Part shown: in pieces, positions 22,789-32,472 of the stretch
How the letters are laid out: each line of letters begins with the position of its first letter
How positions within the stretch are numbered: position 1 is the stretch's first letter
Assembly (NCBI RefSeq): GCF_000280495.2
Contig: NZ_CP018016.1
Location: 5,642,001-5,706,000, forward strand
From: Kosakonia radicincitans DSM 16656
GTDB taxonomy: Bacteria > Pseudomonadota > Gammaproteobacteria > Enterobacterales > Enterobacteriaceae
DNA: 64,000 nt
Reading direction: 5' to 3'
Position numbers and translations under genes: made by a program
The notes under the pieces: model-generated
Database searches by the model: none
What the model saw: the letters and a program-made list of their open reading frames with translations, nothing else
Told to the model about the DNA's origin: nothing

Positions 22789-23388
22789 ATGAAAGCATGG
22801 CGTTACCCGATTTGGCTGCTCTTCTCAGCGCTGATCTTCGGCTCCCCGGTGTGGGCGGAAGAGACGCCTGCCACAGCAACCGCGCCCTACCTGCTGCCGG
22901 GCGCGCCAACATTCGACCAGTCGATCAGTCAGTTTCGGGAAAAATTTAATACCGACAACCCGACGCTTCCGCTGAACGAGTTCCGCGCTGTTGATGGCCG
23001 TAACGATCAGGCGAACCTGACGCGCGCCGCAACAAAAATAAACGACAATCTTTATGCATCGACAGCGCTGGAGCGCGGTACGCTGAAAATCAAGTCGATG
23101 CAAATCACCTGGCTGCCGGTACAGGGTCCAGAGCAAAAGGCGGCGAAAGCGAAAGCCCAGGAGTATATGGCAGCGATAATTCGCGCGTTTTCGCCGACGA
23201 TGACTACCGCGCAAAGCGGGCAAAAGCTGCAAAAGTTGCTGAATAACGGCAAAAACAAACAGTACTACGCGGAAACAGAAGGCGCAGTACGTTATGTGGT
23301 GGCAGATAACGGCGAAAAGGGGCTGACCTTCGCTGTTGAACCGATTAAGCTGACGCTATCTGAATCGCTTGAAGATAACAATAAATGA
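22789..23388 (+). CDS. yiiQ: DUF1454 periplasmic protein YiiQ
   Basis: 199 residues. A signal peptide with hydrophobic core WLLFSALIFGSPVWA would be cut after VWA (about residue 23), so it is exported. The rest is the DUF1454 domain, of unknown function. It stands upstream of tpiA, as in E. coli. Confidence 0.88.
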   Translation: MKAWRYPIWLLFSALIFGSPVWAEETPATATAPYLLPGAPTFDQSISQFREKFNTDNPTLPLNEFRAVDGRNDQANLTRAATKINDNLYASTALERGTLKIKSMQITWLPVQGPEQKAAKAKAQEYMAAIIRAFSPTMTTAQSGQKLQKLLNNGKNKQYYAETEGAVRYVVADNGEKGLTFAVEPIKLTLSESLEDNNK

Positions 23389-23495
23389 CAAAAAGCAAAG
23401 CCTTTCAGGGGATGAATCTCTATACTGTTTCACAGACCATGCTGCCCTGAAGGGCGGCCATATTCCTTAATTCGCCAAGCGCGTGGAGAGTAAAA

Positions 23496-24263
23496 ATGCG
23501 ACATCCTTTAGTGATGGGTAACTGGAAACTGAACGGCAGCCGCCACATGGTAAACGAACTGGTTGCAAACCTGCGTACCGAGCTGGCTGGCGTAACGGGC
23601 TGTGCGGTCGCGATTGCGCCGCCGGAAATGTACCTGGATCTGGCTAAACATGCTGCTGACGGTAGCCACATCATCCTGGGCGCGCAGAACGTCGACGTTA
23701 ACCTGTCCGGCGCTTTCACCGGTGAAACCTCTGCCGAAATGCTGAAAGATATCGGCGCAAAATACATCATCATCGGCCACTCTGAGCGTCGTACTTACCA
23801 CGCAGAATCCGATGAATTCATCGCCAAAAAATTCGCCGTACTGAAAGCGCAGGGCCTGATCCCGGTACTGTGCATCGGTGAAACCGAAGCAGAAAACGAA
23901 GCGGGTAAAACCGAAGAAGTCTGCGCACGCCAGATCGACGCTGTGTTGAAAACCCAGGGCGCGAGCGCGTTCGAAGGCGCAGTGATTGCCTACGAACCGG
24001 TTTGGGCGATCGGTACCGGCAAATCCGCAACTCCGGCGCAGGCGCAGGCTGTACACAAATTTATCCGTGACCACATTGCTAAAGCAGACGCGAAAGTGGC
24101 TGAGCAAGTGATCATTCAGTACGGCGGTTCCGTGAATGCAGGCAACGCCGCAGAGCTGTTCACCCAGCCGGACATCGACGGTGCGCTGGTTGGCGGCGCG
24201 TCCCTGAAAGCTGACGCTTTCGCCGTGATCGTCAAAGCAGCAGAAGCCGCAAAACAGGCGTAA
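23496..24263 (+). CDS. tpiA: Triosephosphate isomerase
   Basis: 255 residues, a TIM barrel. The catalytic residues are K11 (GNWKLNG), the histidine in IIGHSERR (about 95) and the glutamate in [11 protein letters not shown] (about 167). It interconverts dihydroxyacetone phosphate and glyceraldehyde 3-phosphate. Its own terminator follows. Confidence 0.98.
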   Translation: MRHPLVMGNWKLNGSRHMVNELVANLRTELAGVTGCAVAIAPPEMYLDLAKHAADGSHIILGAQNVDVNLSGAFTGETSAEMLKDIGAKYIIIGHSERRTYHAESDEFIAKKFAVLKAQGLIPVLCIGETEAENEAGKTEEVCARQIDAVLKTQGASAFEGAVIAYEPVWAIGTGKSATPAQAQAVHKFIRDHIAKADAKVAEQVIIQYGGSVNAGNAAELFTQPDIDGALVGGASLKADAFAVIVKAAEAAKQA

Positions 24264-24272
24264 TGCTGTTGC

Positions 24273-24306
24273 ATGGCGGGTGGCGCTTGCGCTTACCCGC
24301 CCTACG
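24273..24306. repeat. REP-like palindromic element
   Basis: GGCGGGTGGCGCTTGCG and CTTACCCGCCCTACG form the imperfect stem-loop typical of enterobacterial REP/BIME units, lying between the tpiA stop and its terminator. It is likely a single REP unit. Confidence 0.7.
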
Positions 24307-24315
24307 CAAAGCCAG

Positions 24316-24348
24316 GCCCGGTATGCGCTAACGCCACCGGGCTTTTTT
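24316..24348 (+). terminator. tpiA terminator
   Basis: GCCCGGT and ACCGGGC separated by a 13-base loop and followed by TTTTTT. Confidence 0.8.
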
Positions 24349-24403
24349 ACACCTATCCTCTCCTGCAGAAATAAGCGCATCGCTATCCGGCAATGTCAGA
24401 CCG

Positions 24404-25708
24404 TTACAGTTTCCCCAGCACGCTAAACCACGCGTAATCCAGCGGTAACAATATCAGATACGTCACCACTGCCAGCGCCAGACAGAACAGCATTCCCGCG
24501 CGTGCCGGCACTTTCCCCAGCGCCATAGCTACCACAATCGGCGACGCCTGATACGGCAACAGCGGCGTGGAGTAGCCCAGCACCTGAATCATAATGACCG
24601 ACAACAGCGGGAATCCGGTCGCGTCAGAAAAACTCTGCGCCAGCGTGGTAAACAGCGCCGGAACACCGTTGGCGGTCATAATGAAATTGAGTGCCGTGGT
24701 GATGCCCGTCAGCGCAAGAAAACTGGTGAACGGGTTAGCTGGATCGAGTGGCATCACCCTCAGCAACGCTTCCCCGACCGCACTGCCGATACCGGTTTGC
24801 GTCACCGTGATCGCTAAACCCAAAATCCCGGCAACGTAAATACAGGTGCGGATATTCACCCCGGTAGAAAATTCGTCGCCATTGATAAAGCCGATGCGCG
24901 GCAGCAAGGTGACACAGGCCGCCGCCAGCCCGGTCCACGCAGGACCAATACCGTGCCAGCTCTCCGTCACCCACATCGTCAGCACCACCGCCAGCAGCCA
25001 CGCCAGCCGTTTCTCCTCCCGGCTCATCGGCGCAGAAATGGCCTCTTCACGCGGCGCCTGCGGCTGCCCCGGAAACAGCCAGCAGATCAGGCTAATCAGA
25101 ATAACGCCTTTCAGAATGCCGAGTACCGGCGTGTGCAACAGCAAATAGGGAAGATAGTTGAGATGGATGCCATAAGAGCCTTCCGCCGCACCGCTCATCA
25201 CCAGATTGGGAACGTTGGCGGGCAGTATAGTGGCCGAAAGCTGGAACGTGCCGAAACCGACGGCCAGCGCCAGCCCGTACCATGAACGTGTACCTTCCTG
25301 AATGCCCGATCGCGCCGCCATCGCTGCAACGATCGGCATCAGCAGCGCAATGCGTCCCATATTCGACGGCATAACAAAAGCCAGCGCATAGCTCAACAGC
25401 ACGACGCTGGCGACCATTTGCAGCCATGATGTTGTCAGCCTCGATGACAACGCGCGGGCGGCTCTGTCCGCCAGACCGGTTTTACGGATCGCCACGCCCA
25501 GCACAAAGCCGCTGAACACCAGCCAGAATGCCGAAGAAGCAAACCCACCGAAGACCACCTCCGGCGGCGCGATTTTCGCCACCATCGCTGCGGTAAAGAA
25601 CAGCAGTGCAGTAATAAACTCCGGTAACAGCGAGGTCGCCCACAGCACAATGGTGATGCCGACAATTAACGAGGGAAGGAACAGAGGGTGAGTAAGCCAG
25701 AGCGACAT
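24404..25708 (-). CDS. SLC13/DASS-family anion symporter-like permease
   Basis: 434 residues, almost entirely hydrophobic, with about eleven transmembrane helices. The sequence fits the divalent anion:sodium symporter (ArsB/NhaD superfamily) pattern, with repeated inverted helices and a conserved PANVPNLVMSG loop. The substrate cannot be read from sequence; dicarboxylates or sulfate are possible. It is a single gene between tpiA and cdh and is not part of this locus in E. coli K-12, so it is lineage-specific. Confidence 0.7.
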   Translation of the reverse strand: MSLWLTHPLFLPSLIVGITIVLWATSLLPEFITALLFFTAAMVAKIAPPEVVFGGFASSAFWLVFSGFVLGVAIRKTGLADRAARALSSRLTTSWLQMVASVVLLSYALAFVMPSNMGRIALLMPIVAAMAARSGIQEGTRSWYGLALAVGFGTFQLSATILPANVPNLVMSGAAEGSYGIHLNYLPYLLLHTPVLGILKGVILISLICWLFPGQPQAPREEAISAPMSREEKRLAWLLAVVLTMWVTESWHGIGPAWTGLAAACVTLLPRIGFINGDEFSTGVNIRTCIYVAGILGLAITVTQTGIGSAVGEALLRVMPLDPANPFTSFLALTGITTALNFIMTANGVPALFTTLAQSFSDATGFPLLSVIMIQVLGYSTPLLPYQASPIVVAMALGKVPARAGMLFCLALAVVTYLILLPLDYAWFSVLGKL

Positions 25709-25781
25709 GCCTGTCTCCTGTAGATTTTTTCAGCAAGTCTACGGCGACAGGCAGGTTGAGTAAACGCGAATTATAGTGGGG

Positions 25782-26540
25782 TTATTTGAGGATATCGCAT
25801 TGATGATCCTGAATTTCCTCCGCAGAAGCGCGATTAAGCGCCAGCAGATTACGCTCGGTTGCCAGCAGCACAAATGAGCCGTCCGCCTGTTGCACCATCG
25901 CCAGCGCAAAACGCCCCATATGCGCTTTTGCTTCCGGGATTTCTTCCGCCAGCATCAGGAACGGGCTACGCTGCACCAGTTCTGCTTCCGTCACGCGTCG
26001 GGCCAAATATTGATGGCCAAGCAAACCGCCCGGGAATTCCAGCCACTGGCTGCTAATACGCGCGGCATTATCATTTAACTGCCGACGTACATCGGGGCGC
26101 AGACAAGAGATGTGAATGTGAAAGTGGTTTTGTGTACGCCCCATGCGGGAGTTGATGGTCAGAGAGATGGCATTATCCGGCACTTCGCTGCCGCGCAGTT
26201 TGCTCATCACATCGCGGGATTGCCACGCCTGCCAGAAAAAGTTTGGCGTTGTCGCTTGCAGCAGCAGCGGGCTTTCCGTGCCGTTGATGCGATAAGTCGG
26301 CATCAACAGAAATTGCAGCGGCCCATTGCGATCTTTCATCAGCACGTAACCACTTTTCAGGTTCACCTGCGTACAGGGAGCGGGCGAATTATGTTCGCGG
26401 GCATTTGGCAGGCATTGCCCGATAACGATCTGCCGCAACGCGTCCGGATTGCCGCGACCTTTAAACCAGTATGCAGTTCCCGCGCCCGCCAGAACAACCA
26501 GCACTAACAGGGCAATGATAAGACGACGTACGGTTTTCAT
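25782..26540 (-). CDS. cdh: CDP-diacylglycerol pyrophosphatase
   Basis: 252 residues from [12 protein letters not shown] (E. coli Cdh has 251); the frame continues upstream to 26582 without homology. One N-terminal membrane anchor lies at about 6-26, with the catalytic part in the periplasm. The histidine-rich [11 protein letters not shown] segment is the HIT-like active site. It hydrolyses CDP-diacylglycerol to phosphatidate and CMP. The order sbp-cdh-tpiA is as in E. coli apart from the transporter insert. Confidence 0.93.
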   Translation of the reverse strand: MKTVRRLIIALLVLVVLAGAGTAYWFKGRGNPDALRQIVIGQCLPNAREHNSPAPCTQVNLKSGYVLMKDRNGPLQFLLMPTYRINGTESPLLLQATTPNFFWQAWQSRDVMSKLRGSEVPDNAISLTINSRMGRTQNHFHIHISCLRPDVRRQLNDNAARISSQWLEFPGGLLGHQYLARRVTEAELVQRSPFLMLAEEIPEAKAHMGRFALAMVQQADGSFVLLATERNLLALNRASAEEIQDHQCDILK

Positions 26541-26629
26541 ATTTCCGCTTCCTTTGCTGAAAGAACCGGAATGATAGCGCAAAACAGCAGTGAAGTCGGA
26601 AATCCTGGATTTTACGCAGGTGTAAAAAC

Positions 26630-26656
26630 AACATCGCCCTCAAAAGAGGGCGATGT
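26630..26656 (-). terminator. sbp terminator
   Basis: ACATCGCCCTC, loop AAAA and GAGGGCGATGT form a perfect stem. On the minus strand a T-rich stretch follows, so it serves sbp. Confidence 0.85.
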
Positions 26657-26664
26657 CTGGAGGA

Positions 26665-27654
26665 TTAGCGTTTGCTGATTTGGTCGAACGTACCGCCGTT
26701 AGAGAAGTGCTCTTTTTGCGCTTTGGTCCAGCCGCCAAACTCATCATCAATGGTGAAGAGTTTCAGTTTCGGGAACTCACTCGCGTATTTCGCGGCAATT
26801 TGCGGATCGCGCGGACGGTAGAAGTTCTTCGCGACGATCTCCTGACCTTCCGGCGAGTAGAGATATTTCAGGTAGGCTTCAGCCACTTTCTCGGTGCCTT
26901 TTTTCTCGGCAACTTTATCAACGACAGAAACCGTTGGCTCAGCGAGGATCGATTCGCTCGGCGTCACGATTTCAAACTTGTCTTTGCCCAGTTCGTTGGT
27001 TGCCAGCAGCGCTTCGTTTTCCCACGCAATCAGCACATCACCAATGCCGCGTTCAACAAAGGTACTGGTTGCGCCGCGCGCGCCGGAATCCAGCACTTCA
27101 ACGTTTTTATACAGCGCCTTCACGAACTCCTGCGCTTTTGCCTGATCGCCATTGTTATGGTGCAGAGCGTAGCCCCAGGCTGCCAGATAGTTCCAGCGTG
27201 CGCCGCCGGAGCTTTTCGGGTTCGGCGTAATAACGGAAATGCCCGGTTTTACCAGATCGTTCCAGTCATGAATCTGTTTCGGGTTGCCTTTGCGTACCAG
27301 GAAGACGATGGTTGAGGTGTAAGGCGCGGAGTTGTCCGGCAGGCGTTTGATCCAGTTTTTATCAATACGACCACGTTCAGCGATAGCGTCAACGTCATAA
27401 GCCAGCGCCAGCGTCACAACATCGGCATCAATGCCGTTAATTACCGAGGTCGCCTGTTTGCCAGAGCCGCCGTGAGATTGACGGATCACAACATTATCGC
27501 CGGTCTCTTGTTTCCAGTGCGCGCTAAACGCTTTGTTGTACTGTTCGTACAGCTCACGCGTTGGATCGTAAGACACGTTTAATAACTGGATGTCCTTAGC
27601 CAGAACGCTGGTGGAAGCCAGCAGTAAAGTAATTCCCACGCCCCATTTATTCAT
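26665..27654 (-). CDS. sbp: Periplasmic sulfate-binding protein
   Basis: 329 residues. A signal peptide is cut after SVLA (residue 19), giving [17 protein letters not shown] at the mature start. The anion-binding loops include [10 protein letters not shown] and the [10 protein letters not shown] segment. It delivers sulfate to the CysTWA transporter and in E. coli is controlled by CysB. It is monocistronic. Confidence 0.97.
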   Translation of the reverse strand: MNKWGVGITLLLASTSVLAKDIQLLNVSYDPTRELYEQYNKAFSAHWKQETGDNVVIRQSHGGSGKQATSVINGIDADVVTLALAYDVDAIAERGRIDKNWIKRLPDNSAPYTSTIVFLVRKGNPKQIHDWNDLVKPGISVITPNPKSSGGARWNYLAAWGYALHHNNGDQAKAQEFVKALYKNVEVLDSGARGATSTFVERGIGDVLIAWENEALLATNELGKDKFEIVTPSESILAEPTVSVVDKVAEKKGTEKVAEAYLKYLYSPEGQEIVAKNFYRPRDPQIAAKYASEFPKLKLFTIDDEFGGWTKAQKEHFSNGGTFDQISKR

Positions 27655-27765
27655 CGCCCACTCTCTTTGGTTGTGTATTTTGATGAGACCAGCGTGCCAG
27701 AAAGATAATCAATGATTAAAGAATAAAAAAAGATTGGCTATAACTATGCGGAATAAACAGACATA

Positions 27766-27797
27766 AAAAAATGCCCTCATATTCGAGGGCATTTTCA
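27766..27797 (-). terminator. pfkA terminator
   Basis: AAATGCCCTC, loop ATATTC and GAGGGCATTTT, with T bases following on the minus strand. It separates pfkA from sbp. Confidence 0.85.
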
Positions 27798-27802
27798 TGC
27801 GA

Positions 27803-28765
27803 TCAGAAGAGTTTCTTCGCGCAGTCCAGCCAGTCGCCTTTGAACGGGCGCTTCATGTTCTCGATAGCGTCGATAATGTCGTGGTGAACCATTTTTTCGT
27901 TCTGGATACCGACGCAGCGACCGCCAAAGCCCTGCAGCAGCAGTTCAATAGCGTAAGAACCCATACGGGATGCCAGGATACGGTCGTAAGGCACCGGAGA
28001 GCCGCCACGCTGAATATGGCCGAGAACGGTCGCACGCGTTTCACGCTGTGTTTCGCTTTCGATATATTTTGCCAGCTCGTCAATGTCGCAGATGTGCTCA
28101 GTGATCGCCACAATCGCATGTTTTTTACCTTTGGCGATACCGGCTTTGATTTCTGCAACCAGATCTTCACGGTTGAATTCTACTTCCGGCAGAACGATAA
28201 ACTCACAGCCGCCGGCAATTGCCGCAGCCAGAGTCAGGTCGCCGCAGTAACGGCCCATCACTTCCACGATGGAGATACGCTGGTGGGAAGAAGAGGTATC
28301 ACGCAGGCGGTCAATCGCTTCAACGACGGTTTGCAGCGCGGTGAAATAACCGATGGTGTAGTCCGTTCCCGCAACGTCGTTATCGATGGTGCCCGGCAGA
28401 CCAATGCACGGGAAACCCATTTCAGTCAGGCGTTTGGCGCCCATATAAGAACCGTCACCACCGATAACAACCAGGGCATCGATGCCGCGTTTTTTCATGT
28501 TCTCAATAGCCACGGCACGGATATGCTCTTCGCGGAATTCCGGGAAGCGGGCAGAGCCGAGGAATGTACCGCCGCGGTTGATCATATCCGATACGCTGTA
28601 GCGGTCGAGTTGGATCATGCGGTCTTCGTACAGGCCGAGGTAACCATCATAGATACCTGCAACTTCCAGACCTTCTGTTAATGCGGCACGGACGACCCCG
28701 CGGATCGCGGCATTCATGCCTGGCGCATCACCGCCACTTGTCAACACACCGATTTTTTTAATCAT
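27803..28765 (-). CDS. pfkA: 6-phosphofructokinase I
   Basis: 320 residues from [16 protein letters not shown], the E. coli length; the frame continues 23 codons upstream into the control region. GGDAPGMNA binds ATP and [11 protein letters not shown] holds the catalytic aspartate (D127 in E. coli). A homotetrameric glycolytic enzyme activated by ADP and inhibited by phosphoenolpyruvate. Confidence 0.98.
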   Translation of the reverse strand: MIKKIGVLTSGGDAPGMNAAIRGVVRAALTEGLEVAGIYDGYLGLYEDRMIQLDRYSVSDMINRGGTFLGSARFPEFREEHIRAVAIENMKKRGIDALVVIGGDGSYMGAKRLTEMGFPCIGLPGTIDNDVAGTDYTIGYFTALQTVVEAIDRLRDTSSSHQRISIVEVMGRYCGDLTLAAAIAGGCEFIVLPEVEFNREDLVAEIKAGIAKGKKHAIVAITEHICDIDELAKYIESETQRETRATVLGHIQRGGSPVPYDRILASRMGSYAIELLLQGFGGRCVGIQNEKMVHHDIIDAIENMKRPFKGDWLDCAKKLF

Positions 28766-28866
28766 GACTACCTCTGAACTAGGAATGCAAAATAAATTCT
28801 GTGGCCCGAAGCGACTCCCCACGGGAGCGAACAACTATGCTGCAAATAGTATATCAATCACTGCTT

Positions 28867-28881
28867 GCTGAATTGATTCAG
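28867..28881 (-). promoter_or_regulatory. Cra (FruR) operator upstream of pfkA
   Basis: GCTGAATTGATTCAG differs at one base from the Cra consensus GCTGAATCGATTCAG. It lies about 100 bp upstream of pfkA, where E. coli has a Cra site repressing glycolysis genes. Confidence 0.75.
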
Positions 28882-28964
28882 GTCAGCCCAAATGGCGGTA
28901 ATTTATACACAAAAAACGGGTCTGGCTCACTTTTTTACAATGGAATACGAATGCACTGTTGTGC

Positions 28965-29849
28965 TTAACGTCCCTGAGGTACGACAGAGCAGGGATCCTG
29001 GTGAATAATTACATCCGATCCCGGAAAACGTTGCAGAATGGCCTGCTCTACCTGCTCAGCCACGAGATGCGCCTGAACCAACGGCAGGTTATCGTCCATT
29101 TCTAAATGTATTTGAATAAAGCGGGTCGGCCCTGACTGCCGCGTGCGAAGATCGTGCGCGCCGCTAACGCCTGGCCAGGCAGTGACGATATCCACAATCT
29201 CCCGGCGCTCTTCGTCGGGTAACGCTCTGTCCAGCAACGCCTGAACCGCTTCATAACCCATGCGTAACGCGCTATACAGAATATAGCTGCCAATCCCCAG
29301 TGCAAACAGCGCATCCGCCCGGTGCCAGCCGTACCAGGACAGACCAAGCGCGATGAGAATTGCACCGTTCATCATAACATCAGACTGATAATGAAGCATA
29401 TCCGCCCGCACCGCCTGGCTGTGGGTTTTACGTACCACCCAACGCTGAAAAGTGACTAATATCACAGTACTGAATAACGCGATTAGCGTCACGATAATAC
29501 CAATCCCGGCAGCACGAAGCGGCTCGGGGTTAGCCAGATGCTGAATACCGGTCAAAAACAGAAACAGCGCCGAACCGGAAATAAACATACTTTGCGCCAG
29601 CGCGGCCAACGACTCCGCTTTACCATGCCCGAAAGTATGTTCTTCATCAGCGGGCTGCAACGAGTAACGCACCACTAACAGGTTGGTCAGCGATGCCGCG
29701 ATATCCACCAGAGAATCCACCAATGCCGCCAGAATACTTACCGACCCGGTGAACCACCATGCAAAAATTTTAATTAACAGTAGTGACGATGCCATGACGG
29801 TCGCCGCGACTGCTGCCCGGGTAATCAGCCGCCCATAGGATTGATTCAT
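28965..29849 (-). CDS. fieF: Ferrous-iron and zinc efflux pump FieF (YiiP), CDF family
   Basis: 294 residues (E. coli 300; only the extreme C-terminus is shorter). Six transmembrane helices are followed by a cytoplasmic dimerisation domain. The transport-site ligands D45, D49, H153 and D157 are all present (ALVDSLVD and HYQSD). It exports Zn2+ or Fe2+ against protons. In E. coli cpxP lies next on this side; here an extra gene and a prophage intervene. Confidence 0.95.
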   Translation of the reverse strand: MNQSYGRLITRAAVAATVMASSLLLIKIFAWWFTGSVSILAALVDSLVDIAASLTNLLVVRYSLQPADEEHTFGHGKAESLAALAQSMFISGSALFLFLTGIQHLANPEPLRAAGIGIIVTLIALFSTVILVTFQRWVVRKTHSQAVRADMLHYQSDVMMNGAILIALGLSWYGWHRADALFALGIGSYILYSALRMGYEAVQALLDRALPDEERREIVDIVTAWPGVSGAHDLRTRQSGPTRFIQIHLEMDDNLPLVQAHLVAEQVEQAILQRFPGSDVIIHQDPCSVVPQGR

Positions 29850-29968
29850 AAACGCTCCTGCTTTGTCCTGCGGGAATTATAACGGATGGCATCGGTGGGA
29901 ATAGTACGATTAAGCGTAAGATTGTTTGATAGTGAAGTGCATTGCAGGACGAATAGTGTTGCTTATCA

Positions 29969-30005
29969 GGGATTGATTGCCTGGCCACTACAGACAATCA
30001 ATCCC
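29969..30005. terminator. Long inverted repeat between fieF and the LTA-synthase-like gene
   Basis: GGGATTGATTG and CAATCAATCCC form an 11-bp perfect stem around a 15-base loop, 8 bp beyond the stop of the minus-strand gene at 30014. It may end that transcript, but no T-run follows, so an operator or rearrangement scar is also possible. Confidence 0.45.
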
Positions 30006-30013
30006 AGGTCGTT

Positions 30014-31813
30014 TTATTCTGTTACATTCTCAAACAATGAAACGGAATAAACCCATGAAGGTACACTGTTTATCAAGTTAACGTAACCACTATAGTCGCT
30101 ATACAGTGGGTCCTGGCAACCGTGTTGCTGTGTATAATTAACGGAGAACATCCCTGAATTTATAAAATATTTATCCGCAAGAGCAGCAACGCAAAAATAG
30201 GGTTTTTTATTAGCATCCTGCACAAATTTTGCAACGGCATTCTGATCGCTGGATTTCACAAAAACAGGGACATCACCAAACTCTAATGGAGTAATATGAA
30301 GTTTAAAAGTAAAATCCGCATCCTTGTCACCAGTAGTAGAGAACAAATTATGTGGGATCACATTATGCTCATAAAAATATTTATTAAGTGCTGGCTTATG
30401 ATCACCATAGACAACAATCACTGCATCCTTATCTATCGCCTGTACCTGTCGAGCAAAATCCGTTAAACGAGAGATAGATTCGGCCACTTCATATTTATAA
30501 ACTGTTTCACCAGAATCATTGAGATATGGGAACGGACCGTGAGTACCCATGGTAATGAGATTCATAAAAATGGGTTGCCCCTGCTTCTCACGTAGCGCTT
30601 TTAATGCCGAGCGATAAAGTACGATATCATCTGTTTGCCACTGCCAGGGCTTCTTATTTTTTGCAATTTCGACTGGCACATCACCCATTTGTGTTATATC
30701 GACAAATTGATCAAAACCAAATTTACGATAGACATCACCTCTTCGCCAAAATGACCGATTATTATTATGAGCCGCAAAGGCATAGTAATTCTTGCGTTTT
30801 AAGGCGCTAGCAAAAGACTCGGCGTTATCCTTAAAAATATCAACATACTCCTGGTAGATGATACCAGAAAGATGCTGAGTTGTGCTTGGCAACCCGGTAA
30901 GCATTTCAAATTCTATGTTAGCCGTGCCTGCACCATAATGAGGAGATGTTGCCCGCATGGCCGTAAATCCATTATCCATAAGGGGCTGATAAAGCTCCTT
31001 AAAATTATTATCGTCATACCAACAAGATTCACACAAAACAAATATTACTGTCTTATTCCTGGGCTCACTTTTAGCATATGTAGCACGCAGGGAAAGGTAC
31101 TCTTTTATTTCATCTTGTTTTAATTCAGGAACCGAACGACGAAGACTTGTCTGAATTAAATGCATGGGTAACCCGTGGCGCTTTACGTTACCAGGCCAAT
31201 CCCACGAGAAATAATTAATATCATATTTTTCGGTGAGTCTGTTTGCATTTTCCTTTACCCAACCCGGCAGAGTATCTATTGCATTGGAATAAGGTGAAAA
31301 AGCCATAGGTGTGGTTAACGCCAAAAATAAAATAACAGCCAGCTTATTGGATTTATGAATCCTGAATTTCTTGTCCAAAAATAATAAGAGCAACCCGGCA
31401 AGAATTGCGCCGACACAAAGCATTATGTTGTCAGCGGAAAGATATTTTGAGGCCAGGGAAACATTGGATCCCGCAACAATATCATTAAAGGATAGAGGTT
31501 CATCAGTAAGAGATATTTTCGTCATGCTAATAAACGAAATAATTGCCGAAACCAAGGCTATTACATAAAGAGAAAAAAGAACCCTAAAATTAATCAATCG
31601 AAGGATAAGATAAACAAAAATAACTGGTGCAGACATCCAGTACATTCTAATTATCTCATGTCGATTTATGCCATATGGGCTATCGCCGATGATATCCAGG
31701 ACCATTCTCAAAAAATAAATAACAACTGCAACGCATAACGTCTCTACTATCAACCCCTTAATAAAGCTGACGCTATATTTTTTTAAATTAATATTTCTCA
31801 ATTTCTCGATCAT
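30014..31813 (-). CDS. LTA-synthase / MdoB-like membrane sulfatase-fold phosphotransferase
   Basis: 599 residues: four to five N-terminal transmembrane helices (about 18-185), then an extracytoplasmic alkaline-phosphatase-fold domain. Features of the LtaS/OpgB family are a metal-binding ES pair in VLCESCW (E262), the expected threonine nucleophile T298 in GAGTANIEFEMLTG, and YGDHKPALN near 448. Such enzymes transfer phosphoglycerol to glycans or lipids, so a surface polymer modification is likely; the substrate is unknown. The gene is clearly AT-richer than its neighbours, stands alone, and is absent from the E. coli fieF-cpxP interval, so it was probably acquired. Confidence 0.7.
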   Translation of the reverse strand: MIEKLRNINLKKYSVSFIKGLIVETLCVAVVIYFLRMVLDIIGDSPYGINRHEIIRMYWMSAPVIFVYLILRLINFRVLFSLYVIALVSAIISFISMTKISLTDEPLSFNDIVAGSNVSLASKYLSADNIMLCVGAILAGLLLLFLDKKFRIHKSNKLAVILFLALTTPMAFSPYSNAIDTLPGWVKENANRLTEKYDINYFSWDWPGNVKRHGLPMHLIQTSLRRSVPELKQDEIKEYLSLRATYAKSEPRNKTVIFVLCESCWYDDNNFKELYQPLMDNGFTAMRATSPHYGAGTANIEFEMLTGLPSTTQHLSGIIYQEYVDIFKDNAESFASALKRKNYYAFAAHNNNRSFWRRGDVYRKFGFDQFVDITQMGDVPVEIAKNKKPWQWQTDDIVLYRSALKALREKQGQPIFMNLITMGTHGPFPYLNDSGETVYKYEVAESISRLTDFARQVQAIDKDAVIVVYGDHKPALNKYFYEHNVIPHNLFSTTGDKDADFTFKLHITPLEFGDVPVFVKSSDQNAVAKFVQDANKKPYFCVAALADKYFINSGMFSVNYTQQHGCQDPLYSDYSGYVNLINSVPSWVYSVSLFENVTE

Positions 31814-32025
31814 TTACCCAAATCCACCAATAGAGTTTTATGTATCTCATCATCCACAAATCACCTTGATAATATATCAAAAAAATGTGGAGAAAAATGG
31901 AGTTATGAGTTTTCACGCGTTTAATGAGGATAAAAAGGAAATTTTAGATAAAAAAGCTCCCGCCACTCATCGTAAAAAGCTTTTCCTGGGCGCTATCCTC
32001 AGGACTTAGCAGATAAGCAAAGGGC

Positions 32026-32068
32026 AAAAAAAACCCCCACATCATGTGGGGGAAGACAGGGATGGTGT
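32026..32068 (-). other. Prophage attachment core (attL) made of the CpxQ 3' end
   Basis: Read on the minus strand, ACACCATCCCTGTCTTC is followed by CCCCCACATGATGTGGGGG and a T-run. As I recall it, this is the 3' half and terminator of the E. coli CpxQ small RNA, processed from the cpxP 3' UTR. No cpxP coding sequence adjoins it; the phage ogr gene lies 105 bp away. This is what one expects if the P2-like phage recombined within the CpxQ sequence and left one core copy here, with cpxP and the second copy beyond the right edge. The rest of 31814-32173 holds only the upstream region of the 30014 gene and the ogr terminator. Confidence 0.75.
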
Positions 32069-32148
32069 TTTAAAGCCACCTCTATCAACATGAAATAAAA
32101 GGATTTATTTCATGCAGTGTCCACACTGCGACCACATTGACACAAAAC

Positions 32149-32176
32149 ACGCCCTGTAATCGCAGGGCGTTTTTCA
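32149..32176 (-). terminator. ogr terminator
   Basis: ACGCCCTG, loop TAATCG and CAGGGCGT, with A-runs and T-runs on either side. It covers the ogr stop region and ends the late FI-to-ogr transcript. Confidence 0.85.
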
Positions 32177-32392
32177 CATCCACAAATTTTGTTGCCCTGA
32201 AATCGTCGGATGTGGTCTGACTGGCTGCACTTCGCCGGGCTTCACAATATACCGCTGCACTGACTCCAGCGTTACAAACGTCGCACTACAGTTAACGTTT
32301 TGGCATTGGTGATAACGTTCCTTGGTGGTATCGGTCATGTAACGACTGGTACGCGCATGGGCGGCATGTTGGCATAACGGGCAATGGAACAT
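32174..32392 (-). CDS. ogr: Late gene activator Ogr (zinc finger)
   Basis: 72 residues from MFHCPLCQHAAHARTSR, the P2 Ogr length; three extra codons upstream are in frame. Cysteines C4, C7, C30 and C35 form the single zinc finger of the Ogr/Delta family. It activates the phage late promoters through the RNA polymerase alpha subunit. It lies last in the late operon next to the attachment site, as in P2. Confidence 0.96.
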   Translation of the reverse strand: MFHCPLCQHAAHARTSRYMTDTTKERYHQCQNVNCSATFVTLESVQRYIVKPGEVQPVRPHPTISGQQNLWM

Positions 32393-32472
32393 AATGAGCA
32401 CCTCGACGGTTTAAGCGATGTCGAAATTTTACGACAAAAACCCTTAAATAACAAAAAGTTAAATTAATGATG

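Noticed and set aside
27797..28681. Open frame of 294 codons antisense to pfkA
   Set aside because: Typical shadow of a GC-biased, conserved gene; no ribosome site and no family resemblance.
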